A DNA stretch of 64,000 nt from Rhynchopus sp. YZ270_cl-10 (lineage: Eukaryota; Euglenozoa; Diplonemea; Diplonemida; Diplonemidae). The stretch spans positions 992,001 to 1,056,000 of the forward strand of contig OZ037878.1 of NCBI GenBank assembly GCA_964035575.1, read 5' to 3'. Below the pieces are notes generated by a model, which was not told where the DNA came from, did no database searches, and saw only the letters and a program-made list of their open reading frames with translations. The position numbers and the translations under genes were made by a program. Below, piece after piece: positions 51,556 through 62,900 of the stretch. Each line of letters opens with the position of its first letter. Within the stretch, counting starts at the first letter, position 1.

Positions 51556-52776
51556 ATGGATCTCACGATCAAAGATTTTGACGAGAAGGAACATGTGGTG
51601 GAGGTGGGTGTGGATGATGCACTTGGACACCTGCGTCTGAAGGTGGCGTCTGCAGCAGGGTTGCAGGAAGACAGCTTTCAGATGACTTTCAGAGGGGAGG
51701 TGCTGCGTGAAGAGGAGGGCATCAAGGAGCTGAGTGCTGGGGACACGATTATGCTCATGAGGACAACGAAGTTTGCTGCCATTGCAGCACTTCACGCATT
51801 GGGCGAGACAGACCTGACAAAAGAGAGGTTGGCGACTGTGGACGATCCGGACGTTGCGCGTTTGCTTTTGGAGGCGGAGGTTGCGACTGAGATTCCTGAT
51901 GACTTCTTGCAACAGAGTGAGTTAACGCGACTTGACCTTAGTGCTGTGTCGGTTGTCACAGAAATAGGGGATTGGTTCCTGCACAGTTGCCCACAGTTGA
52001 CAGAGGTTGACCTTTCAGGGTTGTGCAATGTGACTGTGATAGGAGATTACTTCATCAACGGCGCCGTGGGATTGGAGAGCATCAACCTGTCGGGGTTCGG
52101 CAGTGTCACTGAAATAGGTAACGCCTTTCTTGCCGGTTCTGCATTGCGAACGGTTGACCTCTCTGTGTTTCGTCGCGTGACTGTGATTGAGGGGAGTTTT
52201 CTTTGCCACTGCAAGCATTTGACGTCGGTGGACCTTTCGGGGTTGAGCAATGTCACCGAAATAGGTGACTGCTTTCTTTACGGCTGCTCGGCGTTGGAGA
52301 GAGTTTGTTTTTCGGGGTTGAGGAGTGTCGTTTCCATCGGGGCGTTCTTCTTTGGGTATTGCTCAGACTTGCAAGTCGTCGATGGCCTGTCTGCGTTGAG
52401 CGGGGTCAGGAGTATTGGGATGGACTTCTTCATGCCCTGCCAAAGGTTAACAAGAATGGATGCCTCAGGGTTGAGCAAGGACGCTCTGGTTGTGAGGAGG
52501 TTGCTTGCGAAAGAACCGCCTTTGCCGACTGACGTGATTCACGGTCTGAGATGCGAGACTGACAACGTGCCCGACCCCGCAACCGTGCAGAAAGAAGGGT
52601 GCAGGCGGAAGCGTCTTCATGCAGACACAGAGCCCTCTGAGGAAAGGGAAGCAGGGTTCGCAGAGAGCAAGGGTTCGCCTGCGTGCAGCGAGGATGAAGG
52701 TGAGGAGGAACAGACGCCACGAGTGAAGAGGGACACCGCTGTTGTGCGTCCTGGCAAGAGGGTTAAAAAGGGTTGA
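51556..52776 (+). CDS. Ubl-LRR family protein, copy 8 (long form with basic tail)
   Basis: The protein has 406 residues with every part intact: Ubl domain (1-70), helical linker, about eight BspA-type repeats and the tail CRRKRLHADT..PGKRVKKG. Variable segments: GDYFINGAVGLES, GDCFLYGCSALER, GAFFFGYCSDLQ. Together with copy 4 it is the best candidate for a full-length functional member. Confidence 0.9.
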   Translation: MDLTIKDFDEKEHVVEVGVDDALGHLRLKVASAAGLQEDSFQMTFRGEVLREEEGIKELSAGDTIMLMRTTKFAAIAALHALGETDLTKERLATVDDPDVARLLLEAEVATEIPDDFLQQSELTRLDLSAVSVVTEIGDWFLHSCPQLTEVDLSGLCNVTVIGDYFINGAVGLESINLSGFGSVTEIGNAFLAGSALRTVDLSVFRRVTVIEGSFLCHCKHLTSVDLSGLSNVTEIGDCFLYGCSALERVCFSGLRSVVSIGAFFFGYCSDLQVVDGLSALSGVRSIGMDFFMPCQRLTRMDASGLSKDALVVRRLLAKEPPLPTDVIHGLRCETDNVPDPATVQKEGCRRKRLHADTEPSEEREAGFAESKGSPACSEDEGEEEQTPRVKRDTAVVRPGKRVKKG

Positions 52777-53221
52777 ATGAACGTAGATTGAATTGGGTTT
52801 GCGGGTTTTCTCCTCCTTTTTTCTTGTTCCCTCATGCGATGGTGGTGAAGACGTGTTGCGGTACATCTTTCAAGTTTTCTTTCTTTTCCCTGTTTTTCAG
52901 TCGCAAAACAAAACAGACAAAACAAGACATTCCCACCTCCCTCGAGAGTTTATGCAGCGTTTTTACCACCTCCCTCCCCAACCTGAAAGAAGAAGGTATC
53001 ATTTGATTGAGGACAAGGTCCTCTGGCGGTCATTTGGGTAACTCCCTCACATCTGCCTGTCAACCTTGGCAAGAGACCTGTCTGTGCTGCACCTCAGCAC
53101 GAGAGGAGCAGACTCTAGGAAGTGCGGTGGTACTCTTTGTAGGCTTCAATCCTTCCCACCACCGCTACCCAACACCAGATATTATCTTTGTTCCCAACAC
53201 TTCCCAAAGCAACACAGCAAC
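52777..53221 (+). repeat. Ubl-LRR 3' flank (copy 8), also the upstream region of the methionine synthase gene
   Basis: The 3' module breaks at CTGTCTGTGCTG (about 53089) and joins CACCTCAGCACGAGAGGAG, so a segment is deleted relative to other copies. The next 100 bases are unique and C-rich, with an acceptor-like TTTGTAG near 53140, and form the methionine synthase leader. Confidence 0.75.
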
Positions 53222-55561
53222 ATGTCGCTCCCAACCAGCACCCTTGGCTTCCCCCGTGTCGGAGGGAGGCGTGAGCTGAAGGCAGCCCTGGAGAAGCACT
53301 GGGCAGGCAACCTCAGCGAGGCGGAGCTGCTCTCTGTGCGCGACTCTGTGCTGGCAGAGGCGGTGCGCATCCAGGGCGGTGCCGGTGTGTCCTGTATTGG
53401 GGTGGGCGACTCGACACTCTACGATCACGTGCTGGACTGGAATGTGCGCTTTGGGCTGACGAGCAAGCGCTTTGCAAGTGCAGGCGCACCGGGCACCCTC
53501 GCAAACTACTTCGCCCAGGCAAAGGGGGCAGGGGACTGCACGGCCCTGCAGCTGCTGAAGTACTTTGACACGAACTACCACATTCTGGTGCCCGAGATTG
53601 ACGCAGGGGTGGCTGCCGAGGTGGCGAAGCCGTCGCATGCGACCTTCTTTGCCGACTACGTGCACATTGTGAAGCACGCACAGCAGGTGGCAGCAGGCCT
53701 CCCGCAGCAGCCGAAGTGCGTGCCGATTGTGCTCGGCCCGGTTACCTTCGCACACCTGAGCAAGATTGCCGGGACGGACACGGCGGAGACGTTGGCAGAG
53801 GCGCTGGTGCCCTTGTACGCACGTCTGTTCAAGGAGCTGGAGGCGGCTGGGGGTGTGTCGGACGTGCAGATCCACGAGCCGTGGCTGGGGACGTCGGGTG
53901 CGGACGAGGCGTCGGTCCTGAACACCACAAAGCGCATCCACGAGCAGCTGGCGGCAGCGGCTGCGTCGTGCAGCATCGCGGTGAACCTGTGTGTGCACCA
54001 CGAGAGCGTGTCGGAGGCGGTGTACACGACGCTGGTTTCGATTGAGGGGGTGGCGACGGTGACACTGGACCTGTGCCGCAGCAAGGGGGCGATTGAGGTG
54101 CTGCAGAAGGTCGGCTTCCCGCATGCGACGAAGCGCCTTGGGGCGGGGGTGGTGGACGGGCGCAGTGTGTGGGCCAACGACGCACACACGCGGTCCCTTC
54201 TGGCGCGCGTGCTCTCTGTTGTGCCTGCGTCGCGTGTGGACATTGCTGCGTCGTGCTCTCTGCAGCACGTGCCCTACGACGCGTCGGTGGAGACCTTTGT
54301 TGTGCACAAGGCAGGGGCTGTCGATGTGGCGGCGTCTGCAGCACTGACAGAGCGCATTGCCTTTGCTGTGCAGAAGGTGGCACAGCTCGTGGCCCTGTCG
54401 CAGAACCCGCCTGCAGCAAGCGCAACGGCGACGGCAGTGTGGGCCGGGGAGGACAACATCAGTGTGACGTCGGTGGCGGCAGCAGAGCTGACGCGGAGCA
54501 AGGCATACGAGGCACGTCGTGGCAACCAGGTGGACCTCCCTGCCCTGGCCACCAGCACGATCGGGTCCTTCCCGCAGACGGACGCGATCCGGCGTGCGCG
54601 CCAGCAGCACCGCACCGGGAAGATGGACGCTGCTGCCTACCGCACCTTCATCGAGGGCGTCATCAGTGAGAACGTCGGCCTCCAGCGCGACCTTGGCCTC
54701 GACGTCTTCGTGCACGGCGAGCCTGAGCGTGCGGACATGGTGGAGTACTTTGGGGAGCGCCTGGAGGGGATGGTCATCACCCGCCTTGGGTGGGTGCAGT
54801 CGTACGGGTCGCGGTGTGTGCGTCCGCCGATCATCTACGCAGACGTGGTGCGGCGTGGGGCGCTGACGGTGGCCGAGTTTGCACACGCACAGAAGGAGAG
54901 CGGGTGCACACCTGTGAAGGGGATGCTGACGGGGCCGGTGACGATTCTGAACTGGTCGTTCTGCAGGACGGACGTGCCGCGTTCGGAGCAGGCGATGCAG
55001 CTGGCGCGTGCAGTGTCGGACGAGATCCGCGACCTGGAGGACGCAGGGTGCCGCATTGTGCAGGTCGACGAGGCGGCGGTGCGTGAGCGCATGCCGCTCA
55101 AGGCGTCCGACAGTGCGACGTACATGCGGTGGGCGGTCGACGCCTTCCGTCTGTGCACTGCGTCGGCACGTCCCGAGACCATGGTGGCAACACATATGTG
55201 CTACTCGTCCTTCGACGACGCAACGACGCTCCGTGCGATTGACGAGATGGACGCAGACGTGCTGCTCATTGAGAACTCACGTGGCGGCAACACCGTCCTC
55301 GGTGCACTGTCCGACTACGGCTATGGCCGTGACATTGGGTTTGGTGTGTACGACGTGCACTCTGCCGAGGTCCCGCAGGTCGACGTTCTGGTGAAGCGCC
55401 TGAGCGAGATTGTCGACACAACACACCTCCCGACCTCGCGTGTGTGGATCAACCCCGACTGCGGGCTGAAGACACGTCGTTGGGAGGAGGTGACACCCTC
55501 CCTCAAGAACATGGTGGAGGCAACACGCATTGTGCGTGCGGAGTGTGCACAGACTTCATAG
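53222..55561 (+). CDS. metE: Cobalamin-independent methionine synthase
   Basis: The protein has 779 residues, slightly longer than bacterial MetE (about 750). It transfers a methyl group from 5-methyltetrahydropteroyltri-glutamate to homocysteine, the last step of methionine synthesis, in the cytosol. The N-terminal half begins with LGFPRVGGRRELK. The catalytic C-terminal half holds STIGSFPQT and the zinc ligands H658 and C660 (THMCYSSF), E684 (LLIENSRGG) and C747 (NPDCGLKTRRW). All are present and spaced as in the family. The ATG at 53222 gives the conserved N-terminus; upstream in-frame sequence is leader. The gene is strikingly GC-rich with strong G/C third-position bias, stronger than its neighbours, suggesting high expression or a different origin. 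Confidence 0.97.
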   Translation: MSLPTSTLGFPRVGGRRELKAALEKHWAGNLSEAELLSVRDSVLAEAVRIQGGAGVSCIGVGDSTLYDHVLDWNVRFGLTSKRFASAGAPGTLANYFAQAKGAGDCTALQLLKYFDTNYHILVPEIDAGVAAEVAKPSHATFFADYVHIVKHAQQVAAGLPQQPKCVPIVLGPVTFAHLSKIAGTDTAETLAEALVPLYARLFKELEAAGGVSDVQIHEPWLGTSGADEASVLNTTKRIHEQLAAAAASCSIAVNLCVHHESVSEAVYTTLVSIEGVATVTLDLCRSKGAIEVLQKVGFPHATKRLGAGVVDGRSVWANDAHTRSLLARVLSVVPASRVDIAASCSLQHVPYDASVETFVVHKAGAVDVAASAALTERIAFAVQKVAQLVALSQNPPAASATATAVWAGEDNISVTSVAAAELTRSKAYEARRGNQVDLPALATSTIGSFPQTDAIRRARQQHRTGKMDAAAYRTFIEGVISENVGLQRDLGLDVFVHGEPERADMVEYFGERLEGMVITRLGWVQSYGSRCVRPPIIYADVVRRGALTVAEFAHAQKESGCTPVKGMLTGPVTILNWSFCRTDVPRSEQAMQLARAVSDEIRDLEDAGCRIVQVDEAAVRERMPLKASDSATYMRWAVDAFRLCTASARPETMVATHMCYSSFDDATTLRAIDEMDADVLLIENSRGGNTVLGALSDYGYGRDIGFGVYDVHSAEVPQVDVLVKRLSEIVDTTHLPTSRVWINPDCGLKTRRWEEVTPSLKNMVEATRIVRAECAQTS

Positions 55562-56908
55562 GTCACTGAATAGGGTCGTCAGGAGTGTGGAGGATTTTCT
55601 TGTGGTGGTTTCAGACCGGCGGGGAAAGGGATGGCTGTTCTGAAGGCCCGTTCAAAGCTCTCTGTTCCTTTGTGGGTTGTGTTGGTTTGTTCAGAAGCCA
55701 ACTCAGCAAAGGGACTGAGCCGGCTGATTTTGTTGTTTTTTTCTTTTCTATTTTTTGTTTGCCTTTTTAAAAAATTACTGTCGTGGAGGAGTCGGACAGA
55801 ACCAATGAGATTTGTTTTGTTGCCAATAATCCTGCTCAATGTGGGCACCAGAGATACACCACACGTCACCACACCACGTGTTGTGTTGAAACCAACGGTC
55901 TGTGCAGTACCCTAGGGGTTGTGTTTTGGAAAAACCTTTCCAAGCCATCACCCCTCTTTGTGCAGCAGGGGGTTTCCTTCTCTGTCTTTTTTATTTTTTT
56001 TAATTTTTTATTTTTATTTGATCAAGGTGACTACGCACGAGAGGCTTGGGCTCATCTTCTAAACTTTTATTATTTTCTCTCTCTTTCTTTCTTCTTGTCC
56101 ACATTTCACTTCTTTGTTGGCTTTTTGCGCTTTATTTGCTTTCAGTTATTTACTGTTAACTGTCAGAGGCTGCGCCCAAGAGATGTTTGTTCTTCCACCT
56201 TCACCTTTTGTATACGTACCTTTGACAAAACAGACTACCATTTTTCTTGCGTTTTGGGTTTTTCGACAAATTTGGGGTTCTGTGTGTACACGAGTTGTAT
56301 GAGTTGAGTACATTCGTCTTCCAACATTATTCTGTTTTTGTTACTGTCGTTTTGCTACGTTGCACCGAGCCAACCCATCTGCTGCCTGCTTGTTAGCAGC
56401 GCGTTGCTTCTCCCTTTCGTTTGAGAGAAGCGGCTGCGACGCTTGACGCTGATGCGCAGAACAGGGCTATTGGTGTTTTCTATGATTTTGTTTTCTTTTT
56501 CTTTTTCTGTTGTTGTTGTTTTCTTTTTTTTTTTTTTGCATCCATTTGAGCGCCCTCCTTCGCGAGGGTCCACATTAACTTAAGAACACTGTGTCCCTAA
56601 CCCCCCTTTTTTATCACATCTACCTTCAAACCAAAGGGTCCACCGACTATTTGCGGAGGAAAAGGGTGAATAGCTGGGAAAAGGCTATTCTTTAAATCCC
56701 ACGCAGGGGTGTCAACCAAGGGTGTGGATTTGCCGGATTTTTTTGCTCAGTACATTGGTGTATACAGGTGGGTCTTTATATGCCGCCATACGGCTGCCAA
56801 AAAAAAGCTTAATAGCCCATTGTCTGGCTTTAGTTTGCCCCCTTTTTCTCTCCTTACGATTTGAGAGGGTTGCTTTTCCCTGGCAAACCACATACCACAC
56901 TCAGGGTA
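55562..56908. other. Spacer, no gene seen
   Basis: T-rich stretches and short homopolymers. Open frames here are low-complexity. TTTGCCCCCTTTTTCTCTCC near 56833 is a candidate pyrimidine tract for the next gene, with ACTCAG at about 56899-56904. Confidence 0.5.
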
Positions 56909-59900
56909 ATGAGTGCGAGCAACCCCTCCCTGCACAATGACAGTCACAGCTGGGCGGCATCGCGACGTGAGGGTGCGGGCACCATTGTCTCGACGGAGGA
57001 GCGGCTGGCCCTCATTGAGGCGGAGCTGCGTCTGCCCTCTGTTTCTTGCAGCACGGGGCTGACTGCTGCGAAGCTTGTCAATGCACATCACCGCTCGCAG
57101 CGGCAGCAGGGCTCCCCACAGCTCCTCTCCTTGACGTGCCCGCCAGCACCGACGGCGCTGCTATCGTCTTCGTCTACGGGGTCGCCGCTTTCTTCAACTG
57201 ATTTGGTGCAGAGCCCGCAGCAGTCACACACCCTGGAAGACCCAGCAGCGACACAACGCACTGTGAAGTCATGCTTCTCCAAGACCGAGGCCGTCTCGCA
57301 GGGGAAGGTGTTGTATTCACTCCCGTCGCGCCTCCCGGGGGTGTCCATGGGCATGGGGAAGACGTCCGAGATGTGCAACTACATGAAGGCACAGAGCAAG
57401 CCCTTTGCGCTGCGGCAGACTGTTGCGAGACATGCCTTCCTCAACCTCGTCTCCTCTGCGAGCCAGGGCGTCTACGCCACCGTACGCGAAGGGATGTCGC
57501 CCGACGGCCTCTCCCTCTCCCTCAGAGACTGCACACTGACAGACGCAGACATGCACGCAGTCGCCTGCGCGCTGCATGCCTGCCACTCCATCCAATCCGT
57601 GGACATCAGCGACAACCCCGTCTCCGACTTTGGCGCAGGCCTTTTATACGAAGCAATGCGCTCTGTCAGGACCGTTACGTTTGTTGATACGGCAAACACC
57701 TTGGTTTCGGGGGGGATGGTGGCGAAGTTGCAGCAGCTTGCGCAGGCGAGCTTGGTGTTTCAAGAGGAGCGACGCAGCGCTGTGCATGAACGCCGTGTCT
57801 CCAGAGGACGGAAGATATGCGCCGTGTACATCGAGCAGGAGATGCGGGCGCTGTACCGGCAGTACCTCCGGCGGTATGAGGATGTGTGTGAGGAGGAGTG
57901 TCTCAGCTATCGGAGGCTCTTCTTTTGTGCGGCGGCGGGGGCGAAGAAGGCGCGGCGGAGACAACACCGTCGGGAGACACGCACGATGCATGCAAAGCAA
58001 CGTGACCAGCTCTTCCACGAGCAGGAGCAGGAACGCCTCGACCTCTACGAAGAGCACCGCATCGCCACTCTGGAGCTCTTCTCCCGCAAGGAGCACGGTG
58101 CACGCACCGCCACCCTCCTCCACCTCCTCGCCGTCTTCAAAGCCACAAAGCGTGCAGAAAAGGCCGACTGGACACTCACCCGCAGACAAGAAAAGAAACG
58201 CCTCGCCCGCTACGGCCGCATGCTCCAAGCCCAAGAAGACCTCGAACAGACACACCGCCGCAGGATCCTCGACGAAGAGCACAAAGAAAAGCATATGATG
58301 TCCTCCCTCTCCTGCGAGCAGGTCACCCAAGCCCTAGAAGTGTACATGAAGCGCCGCGAGGTGGAGGAGGAGGAGGTGCGCAGGAAGGAGACGGAGGAGC
58401 GACGCCTTGAGTATGAGATCATCTCAAAGCGCGAGAAGGAGCTCATTGAGGAACGTCGCATTGACAAACGCAGGCGAGCCGAGCAGCAGGAGATTCTTAC
58501 CTTTGAGCTGCAAAGCCGCAACGAATACGAAGCCGACGAGCAGGCAGCACGGCAGACCTACACCGAAATCTCTGAAAACAATATGTCCGTTGTCACCGCA
58601 CGCGAGGAGCTTTCCACTGCAGAGCAGGCCTACCTGCGACACTGGTCACGCCCTCCCTCACTCTCTCTGACTGCACACCGGACCTCCTCCAAGACCATCT
58701 ACGAATGCCACTCACAACCTCCCTCTGCACTGAACCTCGAAGCCGAGCTGGTGCACACCCTCCTCACCGAGCACACAGACGACGTGCTGGCAGGCCTCCT
58801 CGAGACGGTCAACACCACACGCGATGCGCTCCGTGAAGCCCTGTCCGCTGCCTCCGCCGTAGTCCGCCACAACGGTGTCAGCTGGAACGAAGCCCTCACC
58901 TACGGTGCGCGCCCCCAAGGCAAACCCACACCACAGCCCTACAGCGGTGTTGCCTACAGCTCCATGTCGGACCCCTCCCTCGAAGAACCACTCTGGATGA
59001 AGGAGGCCCCCCAACGCCTCGTCATCAGAGGTGGTGATGTCATCATCGATGTGCCCAAACGAAGGCTCTCCGCATCAACGAACCACGCACAGAGCTTTAA
59101 CGCTAGCGGCCCAGGGGAGTTGATGTTCTGTAAGGTCCACGGTACAGATGAGTTTTTCCCTCCCTTCGGCACGCTTGCGTCGTATCCACACAATGTGCGG
59201 GAGAAGCGCGACCTTGAAGGAGGTCCCGCTGTAGACCTCTCGAAGATGGTCATCACGCTTCCGGAGGATTCAACGCTGTCTTCAGTGGCACATCTGCTGA
59301 ACTGTGTTCAGTACAAATTCAAGGGTGACAGCAACGTGGTGGGGATGCGCTGCCTAAGGATTCGCGTGGGCCTGCAGTACCCAGCCCTGCATGAGATCAA
59401 TGACCCCAAGCGGGACGAGCCGCTGCTCTCTCTCTTCTCGAGCACAGAGCGTGTGGAAACGGAGTACCACTTCCTCACCGTCATCTCCCCTGTTCTCATT
59501 CCCGCGCCACTCACGAAGGTCGCCTGGTACGAGAAAAAGGAGGAGGAAAAGCACCCAGACGAACGTGGGGTGGCCTTCCTGATGGACTCGAACCTCATCG
59601 CGCCGGCGTCCATCATCCGCACACCGGACCCAAGCATTGTGGAAGGCAGCGTGAAAGGCTTCAAGGTGCACATTGCTGTGGAGAACGGTGGTCCTGAGGA
59701 CCAGCTAGTGATGCGGACAGGTGCCTTTGCGGATGACCCAGAGTCATACACGAAACACGACCTCGAGATTGTGCCCTGCCCCAGTGCAGGGGAGGACGAC
59801 TTCTTTGTGGTGTGCGACGGCTGCCCTGTCGCAAAGTCGACTGTCATCACTCCTGTCCGCGAGGCGGTTGACCGTGGCGTCTGTGCGCCCAACACAGCGG

Positions 59901-62900
59901 AGCGTGGAGTCACCTTTAACTTTAATGAGTACGCAAAGTTCTCGCATTTTCAGAAGATTTTGAGGAGGCTGCGCTTTCTCATTTGCACAGACAATGTGGC
60001 AGCGAACCAGGAGACACGCACCATCGAGATCAACGTTGAGGACATGACGGACAACGAATTTGTCACAACCGTCCCACTGGAGATCATCCCTAGCGAGAAG
60101 CCTTCGACGCTTGACTTGAAGGCGACGAAGGTGTACTTCCGGTCCCTCTCGACACCTTCTTTGGTGCTGTCGCTGCGGAAGTACTGCAACCCCTCACATG
60201 TGTACACCTTCCCCGAGGCTGAGGTGTTCGACGTGGACAGCGACTACGTGACGGGGGGTGGCCTCTCCGTGCGCATCCAGAGCGGGATGTGCCTCGGGGA
60301 CTACCTCTTCGTTGCGCCCTACAACAACGAGAACATCAGCGTCGAGGGGTCTTTGGTGTTCTATAAGATGCAGTGCTTTGGGATGCTCGAGACGGGGCTC
60401 ACTAATACTGTCGACTTGGACTACACTGCGGAGGACATGCGGGGGTACCACTCCGTACGTTACCAGCCTCCGGTACGCGCACTTGACGGAAGCCTGCGGG
60501 AGAGCGTCACAGACATCCACCTTTCATCACCCGACCAGAATGGGGACGTCATACTGTACTCTCCACGGGCAAATGTATCATACCGGCATTCGAGGAAGCT
60601 GTCACGGAACGGGTCGAAGGAGTGGTCCTCCTCTGGGTCCTCGTCTGAGGAGGAGAAGCCCAACCACTTTGAGCCACGCAAGGCGTCGCGCATCTCCTCG
60701 GTGTGCACTAGTGAGAGCGATTGCGGCCTGCGCCCTCGATCGCCCGGCCGCGGCCACGCCATCCCGAGCTTGCAGAACCCCGAGAACGCAGACTGCGAGA
60801 TCCGTCTCAAGCTCATCTCCACCGGCTCGGCCTCCCTCAAGGCTGTCTCCGCCTTCCTCCGCTCTATACAATTCTCTAACAACATCTTCTGTCCACATGA
60901 TGGCTCCCGTGCACTCGAATGCGAACTCCACATCGGCCCAACCTGCAAAGAACAGGACTTCAGCGACATTGACCTCAAAGCAGAAGCGCGTGCCCTCATC
61001 AACCACCCCTTCGTCCCTGCAGGTGACGTCCAAACGTTGACATCAAAGTTTGAAATCAAGCTCACCCCACCGCTCTTCGAACTCCACGAATCCGACTCCG
61101 TCCTCGAGTACCGCGAAGGGTCTGGCTTCGTGAAGCTAGCCCCCTTTGGGATCCCGCAGGATGCGGACCTCCCAAAGGACTGCTTCGATGGGAACTCTTA
61201 TCTTCGTGTCGAGATTTTGGAGGGTGGGTGCGATGACGACCAGCTCTCAATCAAATCGGGTACGAAGGACAAAGATGAATTCAAGCTGAAGGACAAAAAG
61301 GGCGACAAACAGCTTGTTGAGATGCCGGAGATTGGTTCTGCGATATTGGATCACCACGGCCTCAAATCAAACAACGTCGAGAAGACTGTTGCAAGCATGT
61401 TCGCAGGCATGAAGAACAAACGCGGTGGTTCCACCACCCCCGCTCTCTCTGACAACCGCGCTGCCTCCTTCAGAAAAGACCTTACCACTAATAACAATGC
61501 GTCCTTCAGGAAGGACCTCACCACCACTCGCAATGCGTCGTTCAGAAAGGACCTGGAGAAGAAGGGCTCCCGCATCGCAATGAAGTCGAACGAAGAGGAC
61601 AAAGGACTGTCCCTCAAGGACAAAATGAAAAAGGTCACCCCAGCCTCGGTCCTCGAGAAGCAGCGCGAGGATAAGATCGATAAATTCAACGAAAAGTACC
61701 AGCTTTCCTCCGAAATCTTCAAGGACGGCAAGATGCTAGGCACCGTCGTCGCTGGGAAGAGACAGCTTCTCATCCGCCTTGCCTCTAACGCCACACGCAA
61801 GGAAGTTCTCCTCCTCCTCCGCTCTGTCGTCTACAAGAACAAATCTCAGGCACCTACTGAACTGAAAAAGGTCGTCAGAGTGACCCTAAGGGACAATTCA
61901 TTGACAGCTTCTCAGGTTGTTATGCGCATTCAAATTTCCGAGGTGGACGATGTCACACAAATTGTTCTTCAACAGAACAAAGCAAAATACCGGCCGGGGC
62001 AGGCCTTAGTACAAAAACTCGACGCCTTTTTGATAACCGAATACGGAAGGGACAGCTTCGACGACCCGGATACACTCTTCTTTGATGGCGGCGCCTTTGC
62101 GGTAGAGGTGGTAGCTGGAGGGGTGAAGGGCGATACAATCTCCTTCCTCACCTTTGATCAGCAAAACGCTATGCGAAACAGCCACAACCTCTCCTCGGAT
62201 GTCCCAGTCTATAACGGCCCCTCCCTTCGCTATGCAGATGGACAGATTTTCTTGCCAAAGGAAAATGCAGAAAGCGACAGCGAACTTCTCATAGGAACCG
62301 TAGAGGTCTCCCGCTCGCAGTTCCCTGGGGTCAACAATTTCAAAATCTGCTTTGCGGTTCACGACCCTCCCATCGTCTCCATCCTCCTTGCCTCTTATTG
62401 CATGAACTGTACAACCTTTGCTTGTATAGGAGAGAGACTTACCTCTGGACACCGGGCGCTTATGTTAAAGGTAACGGATGCGTCAAATCCAGAAGAAGGT
62501 CGATCAAAAACCGTTATCAACGTCTGCAAACCGCTTCTCTCTCTTCCCATAGGTTCCGGAGTAGCAGGGGGTGGGCCTGCAGTAAAGCTTCCTTTTGTTT
62601 ATGAAAAGGGTTTTACACCAGGGGTCATGGTGAATTTATTAGAGCGGATTACAGTAAACACAGTAGAAGGTCGAGCATTGAGCGTTATGACAGCGGGATT
62701 TACCAGAATTTTGATTGAACCCTGCTATGAAGGGGATGAGCTGGTATTGCCGGCGTCGTTGGTAGTAAAGGATGGGTATTTGAAAATGAACAATGAATCG
62801 GTTGGGTTGGTGACGACAGCGTGCGATGAGTTTAAGATTGAGCATACAAATTTGAGTGCAAAAAATTTGACGTATCTGTTGCAGCAATTTCAGGTAAAGC

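Noticed and set aside
14943-52776. CRISPR-like or prokaryotic repeat array
   Set aside because: The repeats are whole gene units with coding frames and introns exist nearby; there are no short spaced direct repeats with unique spacers.
53165-55195. 676-codon open frame on the minus strand
   Set aside because: It is antisense to methionine synthase and stays open because of that gene's GC-rich third positions. Its product is Arg/His/Leu-rich with no motif.
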